Assembly (NCBI GenBank): GCA_050251575.1
Contig: JBFWMP010000038.1
Location: 1 to 19,497 of the forward strand
DNA: 19,497 bases
Source of the DNA: X23 sp050251575
GTDB lineage: Bacteria > Bacillota > Clostridia > SK-Y3
Direction of reading: 5' to 3'
Of this stretch, positions 14,937 to 19,497 are shown in pieces. The notes under the pieces were generated by a model, which worked only from the letters and a program-made list of their open reading frames with translations, was not told the origin of the DNA and did not search any database. Position numbers and translations under genes: made by a program. The number at the start of each line of letters is the position of its first letter. Within the stretch, counting starts at the first letter, position 1.

Positions 14937-16696
14937 TGCAGCTTCTCCACAATTTCTTCCTTAGGTGTAACATATATAGTTTTATGATTTTCATAGATTA
15001 CCATTCCCGGCTTGGCACCGGAAGGCTTTTTTACATTCCTAACCGTTGTATAATCTACCGCGACATTAGAAGAAATTTTTCCCTTGCTATGGAATGCAGC
15101 AAGCATAGCGGCTTCAATTAATGTACTATCAGGAATGCTCTCTTTCCCATTTGTTTTGATAATGGTATGTGAACCGGGTATATCTTTGGTATGAACCCAT
15201 ATATCATCTTTCTGAGCAAATTTTAAGGTAAGATAATCATTTTGCTTATTATTCTTTCCTACATAAATGTCTATGCCGTCCGAGCTCGTGAAATGAAGAG
15301 GTTTCGAACGAATGTCTGAATTTTTGCTTTTAGATTTAGTTCTATGTTTGATATATCCTTGCTCAGCCAGTTCATCTTTGATTTCATTCAGATCTTGCTC
15401 ATTTTTTAATCTCATAATAGTATCTAATATTGACTCCAAGTAATTGATTTCATCTATATTAAGTCTCATTTGTTCTGTAACTGCAATCTCAGCATTCTTT
15501 GCCCGCATATATTCATGAAAATATTTCTGTGCGTTTTTTGAAGGGGATAGGTTGGTATTCAGAGGAATAGACACAACAGGACAGCGTTCATCATAAAAGT
15601 TTTCTACAGTGATATGATCTAGTCCTTGTTCAATTCTATATATATTTGCTGTAATTAAGTCCCCATAAGTTTTAAGCTGTCCCCGGTTGGAAACTTCACC
15701 TAATTTCTGTTGTTGTATAGATAGTTTCTTTTTACATCTGTCCAAGTTGGTATGGATGGTTCGGATATAGTCTGCAAGTTTTTGCTTTAATCTCTCTTGA
15801 TTATCGTATGTTGAATAAAAGGTATCCAATACATTGCTGATAGAATCTTTCTTTTGAACCAAGTAGTTTGGATATTGAAGGATATTGAGTGCAGAAAAAT
15901 CAACAATCTTATTATCTGCATCATTTGTAATAAGGACCGGATTGAAGTCAGCTTGTTTTATGCGGTCAAAAAATTTATAGATTTCATTTGACAGCAGCTT
16001 GAACTGGTCATGAGACAACTCACCCATATATAAGTCGCTGTTTCTGAATGTACGAAAGCTGATTTCCCGTGCAATCAAGGGACTGATTCCCATAAAACTG
16101 CTTAATATGCTCTTGTCAACCTTTAATCCCTCATTTTGCTGTGTTATCACATGAAATATATCCTCTTCGCTGCACTCTAAAGGATTCGATTTTCCCTGTG
16201 AAGGGGGAGAGGAATATGCCAAACCGGGCAGAATTTGCCGTACACTGCTTACATCGAATCCAATATGTTTGATGCTATCTATAATTCTATCACTTGAATC
16301 TATTAAGATAATATTGCTGTGACGGCCCATGATTTCCACAATAAGCTTTTTCGTTGTAAGGTCACCAAGCTCGTTATAGGATTCAATATAAAAGTGAAGG
16401 ATTCTTTCGAAATCCGGTTGGACAACATCAATAATCCTTCCACTCGTTAAATGTTTTCTTAAAAGCATACAAAACATTGGAGGAGTAGATGGATTAGTTT
16501 TATTAAAGTCAGTCAGATGCACTCGGGGGTGATTAGAGCTTGCACTGAGTAGCAATTTTTCGTTGGTGTTGTTGCTTCTTATAAGTAAAGCCAATTCATC
16601 CTTCTCAGGCTGATATATCTTTTCTATTCTTCCATTCAAAAGTCTATTTTTTAATTCATAAACCAGGCAGTTTATTACTATACCATCTAAAGGCAT
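14933..16696 (-). CDS. rqcH: NFACT-family ribosome quality control protein RqcH (fibronectin-binding-like)
   Basis: A 587-residue protein. Bacterial RqcH binds stalled 50S subunits and recruits alanyl-tRNA so that the trapped chain is tagged with an alanine tail for degradation. Older names are FbpA, YloA and PavA. Domains are NFACT-N from MPLDGIV, a helix-hairpin-helix region near 180-260, long coiled-coil arms (about 315-450), and the NFACT-R (DUF814) domain with DIWVHTKDIPGSH near 505-517. Start is the ATG at 16696 with AGGAG 7 bases upstream; the preceding TTG is closer to it. The D97-R98 pair reported as essential in Bacillus is E97-R98 here. A weak promoter, TTTTCT-17-TATAAT, lies upstream. 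The gene converges on the previous one, overlapping by four bases. Confidence 0.94.
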   Translation of the reverse strand: MPLDGIVINCLVYELKNRLLNGRIEKIYQPEKDELALLIRSNNTNEKLLLSASSNHPRVHLTDFNKTNPSTPPMFCMLLRKHLTSGRIIDVVQPDFERILHFYIESYNELGDLTTKKLIVEIMGRHSNIILIDSSDRIIDSIKHIGFDVSSVRQILPGLAYSSPPSQGKSNPLECSEEDIFHVITQQNEGLKVDKSILSSFMGISPLIAREISFRTFRNSDLYMGELSHDQFKLLSNEIYKFFDRIKQADFNPVLITNDADNKIVDFSALNILQYPNYLVQKKDSISNVLDTFYSTYDNQERLKQKLADYIRTIHTNLDRCKKKLSIQQQKLGEVSNRGQLKTYGDLITANIYRIEQGLDHITVENFYDERCPVVSIPLNTNLSPSKNAQKYFHEYMRAKNAEIAVTEQMRLNIDEINYLESILDTIMRLKNEQDLNEIKDELAEQGYIKHRTKSKSKNSDIRSKPLHFTSSDGIDIYVGKNNKQNDYLTLKFAQKDDIWVHTKDIPGSHTIIKTNGKESIPDSTLIEAAMLAAFHSKGKISSNVAVDYTTVRNVKKPSGAKPGMVIYENHKTIYVTPKEEIVEKLH

Positions 16697-16764
16697 CAAA
16701 TCACTCCTAAAATTCTTAATAATTATTCATTATAATAATGTAATCAGTAACAGAAAAGAAGTTC

Positions 16765-16799
16765 TACTCCCCACTGTCCACTCCTCACTATTACGCATT
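16765..16799. repeat. Degenerate heptamer repeat (CACTNNN type)
   Basis: Five consecutive 7-base units can be laid out: TACTCCC, CACTGTC, CACTCCT, CACTATT and ACGCATT. The stretch is clearly richer in C than the surrounding AT-rich spacer. It resembles the short tandem heptamers scattered in intergenic DNA of several bacteria. It lies between the divergent rqcH and yicC promoters, in a 309-base gap with no gene. Confidence 0.5.
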
Positions 16800-16843
16800 A
16801 TATAAAAAAATCATTCATATGTATAGGCAATTTCAAAAGAATA

Positions 16844-16871
16844 TTGACATTGCAATAATTATTGGTAAAAT
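16844..16871 (+). promoter_or_regulatory. Sigma-A promoter of the yicC-remA-gmk-rpoZ-coaBC cluster
   Basis: A perfect TTGACA (16844-16849) is followed after 16 bases by TAAAAT (16866-16871), which is preceded by TGG, an extended minus-10. The predicted transcript leader is about 130 bases long before the yicC start at 17006. A second TATAAT nearer the gene (about 16937) lacks a good minus-35. Confidence 0.75.
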
Positions 16872-17005
16872 GTTAAACATAGAAAAAGTTTAGAAATCAA
16901 AAGTTATTTTTTATATTTTAATATTTGAATTTGTGTTATAATATTTTAAGATTACTATGTTTTTGTAAAAAACTTTATATTTTTATTAATAAGGTGGTAC
17001 ATATT

Positions 17006-17884
17006 GTGATAAGAAGTATGACGGGATTTGGACGCAGCGAGGCGGTGGACAACACCAAAGAAATCGTAATAGAGATTAAGTCAGTCAATCATAGGTATAC
17101 AGATTTTTCTATTCACGTTTCAAGGTATTACAATTTTTTAGAGGATAAAATACGTGAATATCTGCAAAGCTATGTTTCAAGGGGAAAAGTGGACGTATAC
17201 GTAAGCATTGAGTCACGCGAAGCGGAAGATAGACTGGTATCTTTGAATGCAGCACTTGCAGGCAGCTACATTCAGGCACTCAAGCAGTTGAAAGATACTT
17301 TTGATCTGCATGATGATATCAATGTGTCGGATATTGCAAGGTTTAATGATGTACTTAAGCTGGAACGAAAAGAAGAGGATCAGGATAAATTGTGGGAACT
17401 TGTGAAAGATGCACTAGCACCTGCTGTAGAAGATTTTATTGCGATGAGGGAACGGGAAGGTTTGCGTTTGGCTGACGACTTGATAGAAAGAGGGGCTTTT
17501 ATTGCACATCAGTTAGATGAAATTGAAGTGCGTTCACCTCAAGTTGTTGAAGAATACAGGGAAAAAATCAGACAACGAATCGAAGACTATCTAAAGAATG
17601 TTCCGGTTGATGAAAACAGATTGTTAACAGAAGTAGCCATATTTGCAGACAGGACAAGTATTACTGAGGAAATTGTGAGGCTTAAAAGTCATTTAATAGA
17701 ATTAAAAGAAATACTCACTGGCGGTCAGGCAGTGGGAAGGAAGTTAGACTTTCTCATTCAGGAGATGAATCGTGAAATTAATACGATAGGCTCAAAGGCG
17801 AATGAGTTATATATTTCTAAACGGGTAGTTGAAATAAAAGCTGAAATTGAAAAGCTTAGAGAACAAGTGCAAAATCTTGAGTAA
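17006..17884 (+). CDS. yicC: YicC family endoribonuclease
   Basis: A 292-residue protein starting VIRSMTGFGR, the typical YicC opening. The GTG at 17006 is chosen because AAGGTGG (16991-16997) lies 8 bases before it and because homologues begin with MIRSMTGFG; an in-frame TTG at 16925 would add a hydrophobic stretch unlike the family. An N-terminal YicC-like domain (about 1-155) is followed by the DUF1732 C-terminal domain (about 205-292) with conserved RLLTEVAIFADR, EEIVRLKSHL and GRKLDFLIQEMNREINTIGSKA. In Escherichia coli YicC is an RNase involved in decay of certain small RNAs. Its pairing with gmk and remA in Firmicutes is very common, but the cellular role there is unclear. Confidence 0.95.
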   Translation: MIRSMTGFGRSEAVDNTKEIVIEIKSVNHRYTDFSIHVSRYYNFLEDKIREYLQSYVSRGKVDVYVSIESREAEDRLVSLNAALAGSYIQALKQLKDTFDLHDDINVSDIARFNDVLKLERKEEDQDKLWELVKDALAPAVEDFIAMREREGLRLADDLIERGAFIAHQLDEIEVRSPQVVEEYREKIRQRIEDYLKNVPVDENRLLTEVAIFADRTSITEEIVRLKSHLIELKEILTGGQAVGRKLDFLIQEMNREINTIGSKANELYISKRVVEIKAEIEKLREQVQNLE

Positions 17885-17955
17885 GAGGTCATAAATTCAG
17901 CATTTTGTGTCAAGAATCATATAATGAATACAATAATAATTAGGAGGAACAAATA

Positions 17956-18234
17956 ATGAAGTTGATAAATATCGGTTTCGGTAATATTGTGTCGGCGAAT
18001 CGTCTTGTCGCTATTGTGAGCCCGGAATCAGCTCCGATAAAAAGAATTATTCAGGAAGCAAGAGACAGAGGAATGCTGATAGACGCAACCTATGGAAGAA
18101 GGACAAGAGCTGTGATTATCACAGATAGTGATCATATCATATTATCTGCGGTTCAGCCTGAAACAGTTGCGCATAGGCTGACTGCTAAGGATACAACTCC
18201 TGTAGAAGATGAGGGAATTGAGGATGAGGAATAG
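17956..18234 (+). CDS. remA: Extracellular matrix regulator RemA (DUF370)
   Basis: A 92-residue basic protein beginning MKLINIGFGNIVSANRLVAI, near-identical in pattern to the RemA family; Bacillus RemA has 89 residues. The conserved SPESAPIKRIIQEARDRG and DATYGRRTRAVIITDSDH segments are present. In Bacillus it is a DNA-binding activator of biofilm-matrix and osmoprotection genes and forms a ring-shaped oligomer. The C-terminal tail is acidic (EDEGIEDEE). AGGAGG lies 8 bases before the ATG. It follows yicC by 71 bases and overlaps gmk, the usual Firmicute order. The target genes in this organism are unknown. Confidence 0.95.
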   Translation: MKLINIGFGNIVSANRLVAIVSPESAPIKRIIQEARDRGMLIDATYGRRTRAVIITDSDHIILSAVQPETVAHRLTAKDTTPVEDEGIEDEE

Positions 18235-18832
18235 GGGTCTTCTAATCATCGTATCCGGTCCTTCCGGTGCCGGAAAAGGTACGATATGTAAAACCCTTGT
18301 TGAGAGAAATGCGAATGTATTTCTTTCAGTATCTGCAACTACACGGGCACCGAGAGCAGGGGAGGCAGAAGGAGTTAGTTATTTTTTTAAAACAGAAGAA
18401 CAATTTAAAGAAATGATTGCCAAAGATGAGATATTGGAGTGGGCAGCTTTCTGCAATAATTATTATGGTACGCCTAAGCAGAGTGTAGATCAAATGCTGG
18501 AGGCAGGTAAAGATGTCATTCTTGAGATTGAAGTGCAGGGAGCTCTTAAGGTGAGAAGCAAGTATCCGGAAGGTGTTTATATCTTTGTACTTCCACCGTC
18601 AATGGAAGAGCTGAAAAAAAGAATTACTAACCGCGCTACAGAAAAGCAGGAAATCATTAATGAGAGATTAAATACTGCACGTTTGGAGTTTACTCATATT
18701 AATAAGTATAATTATATTATAGTAAATGATACTGTGGATGATGCGGTAAGAAAGCTGGAATCGATAATAACTGCTGAAAAATGCAGAATTGAAAGAAATA
18801 CAGAGATTATAAAAGAGGTGTGCGATATATGA
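18224..18832 (+). CDS. gmk: Guanylate kinase
   Basis: A 202-residue enzyme converting GMP and ATP to GDP and ADP in purine nucleotide synthesis. Walker A is GPSGAGKGT at 12-20. The GMP-binding region SATTRAPRAGEAEGVSYFF follows near 36-54, and IEVQGALKVR and the lid region with RITNR are also clear. Two starts in remA's tail are possible: ATG at 18209 and ATG at 18224. The latter is preferred because GAGGGA is 7 bases before it and the protein then starts just ahead of the first strand. The gene overlaps remA by 11 bases in another frame, and its stop overlaps the rpoZ start (ATGA), indicating translational coupling. Confidence 0.97.
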   Translation: MRNRGLLIIVSGPSGAGKGTICKTLVERNANVFLSVSATTRAPRAGEAEGVSYFFKTEEQFKEMIAKDEILEWAAFCNNYYGTPKQSVDQMLEAGKDVILEIEVQGALKVRSKYPEGVYIFVLPPSMEELKKRITNRATEKQEIINERLNTARLEFTHINKYNYIIVNDTVDDAVRKLESIITAEKCRIERNTEIIKEVCDI

Positions 18833-19035
18833 TATATCCATCTATAAATAAGTTAATGGAAAATGTTGATAGCCGATATACATTAGTAGTCGAAACTGCA
18901 AAAAGGGCGAGGGATATTGCTCAGGGAGCGCCGAGTTTGGTAAAATGCAACTCGGATAAACCGGTTACTGTTGCTGTAAACGAGATCGCAGAGGGTAAGG
19001 TAACCTATAGAAAAATCAAGGATACATTAGAGTAA
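18829..19035 (+). CDS. rpoZ: RNA polymerase omega subunit
   Basis: A 68-residue omega subunit starting MIYPSINKLMENVDSRYTLV, with the conserved KRARDIAQG and a VAVNEIAEGKV segment. Omega binds the C-terminal part of beta-prime and helps assemble RNA polymerase. The start at 18829 is selected by comparison with the family; a GTG at 18820 would add three residues. AGAGG lies about 10 bases upstream inside the gmk end. The length matches clostridial omega subunits. Confidence 0.95.
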   Translation: MIYPSINKLMENVDSRYTLVVETAKRARDIAQGAPSLVKCNSDKPVTVAVNEIAEGKVTYRKIKDTLE

Positions 19036-19079
19036 TGAGTGAAATAACTGTCTGATGCGTAGATGAATGGAGGATAATC

Positions 19080-19497
19080 GTGTTAAAGGGAAAGGTAGTT
19101 GTAATCGGCGTCTGTGGAGGAATTGCCGCATATAAAGCTGCAGATGTTATCAGTAAGTTAAAAAAATTGAATGCTGAAGTTCATGTGATTATGACTCATT
19201 CAGCATGTGAATTTATACAACCTTTAACATTACAAGCACTTTCGCAAAACATGGTAGTAACAGATATGTTTGAAAGGCCTCGTACATGGGAGATCGAACA
19301 TATTGCTCTTGCACAGAAGGCAGACCTATTTGTTATTGTTCCTGCAACCGCCAATATGATTGGTAAGATGGCAAACGGTATCGCTGATGATATGCTTTCT
19401 ACTACTGTGATGGCAGCAAAATGTCCGGTGATTTTTGCTCCTGCCATGAACTGTAATATGTATGAAAATGCTATCGTGCAAGAGAATATAGAAAAGT
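19080..19497 (+). CDS. coaBC: CoaBC, phosphopantothenoylcysteine decarboxylase/synthetase (5' part)
   Basis: The first 139 codons are present; the window ends before the stop. The gene starts with GTG at 19080 and GGAGG (19069-19073) 6 bases upstream. The visible portion is the flavin-dependent CoaC decarboxylase domain: ICGG-like turn VCGGIAAYKAAD near 11-22, H74 aligned with the catalytic histidine, PATANMIGKMANGIADDMLSTT, and the PAMNCNMY substrate-binding motif. The enzyme makes 4'-phosphopantetheine in coenzyme A synthesis. Being fused to a CoaB synthetase domain is usual but is not visible here. It lies 44 bases after rpoZ, so cotranscription is probable, as in many Firmicutes. Confidence 0.93.
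   Translation, partial: MLKGKVVVIGVCGGIAAYKAADVISKLKKLNAEVHVIMTHSACEFIQPLTLQALSQNMVVTDMFERPRTWEIEHIALAQKADLFVIVPATANMIGKMANGIADDMLSTTVMAAKCPVIFAPAMNCNMYENAIVQENIEK

Noticed and set aside
16925..17005. N-terminal extension of YicC from a TTG at 16925
   Set aside because: The added stretch is hydrophobic and unlike YicC homologues; the GTG at 17006 has a good ribosome binding site and a matching N-terminus.

Overview
The window reads as chromosomal DNA of an AT-rich, endospore-forming member of the Clostridia (Firmicutes). The grounds are SpoIVB followed directly by Spo0A, strong AGGAGG-type ribosome binding sites with some TTG/GTG starts, a Gram-positive lipoprotein signal, and the yicC-remA-gmk-rpoZ-coaBC order typical of this class. 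I cannot name a genus with confidence. No tRNA, rRNA, CRISPR array, insertion sequence or phage gene was seen.

Region 1 (1-8785) is an accessory catabolic island. A PrpR-type sigma-54 enhancer-binding activator on the minus strand (168-2132) diverges from a six-gene plus-strand operon: DapA-family aldolase/lyase, the three subunits of a tripartite tricarboxylate transporter (lipoprotein binding protein TctC, small membrane subunit TctB, large membrane subunit TctA), an Ldh2-type 2-hydroxyacid dehydrogenase, and an SDR oxidoreductase. The 343-base divergent gap holds a perfect consensus sigma-54 promoter (TGGCAT-N5-TTGCA) for the operon. It also holds a GTACA-type palindrome about 86 bases upstream of the predicted start site, an A-tract, and a separate sigma-A promoter for the regulator. 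A carboxylate or oxo-acid is probably imported, oxidised by the Ldh2 enzyme, cleaved by the aldolase, and a carbonyl product reduced by the SDR. The substrate is unknown. The operon ends at a clear terminator near 8750-8785.

Region 2 (8786-14936) is the sporulation and envelope block: spoIVB, spo0A (own sigma-A promoter and terminator), then a four-gene unit with its own promoter. This unit encodes a SteA-like protein, a SteB-like coiled-coil membrane protein, a family 2 glycosyltransferase and a short MraY/WecA-type polyprenyl-phosphate sugar-phosphate transferase. Together they suggest an envelope-glycan or division-site module linked to the sporulation master regulator.

Region 3 (14933-19497) is housekeeping. 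The minus-strand NFACT protein RqcH converges on the preceding gene so tightly that the two stop codons share a TTAA. After a 309-base gap with a degenerate heptamer repeat and a good sigma-A promoter come yicC, remA, gmk, rpoZ and the 5' part of coaBC, partly overlapping and cut by the window end.
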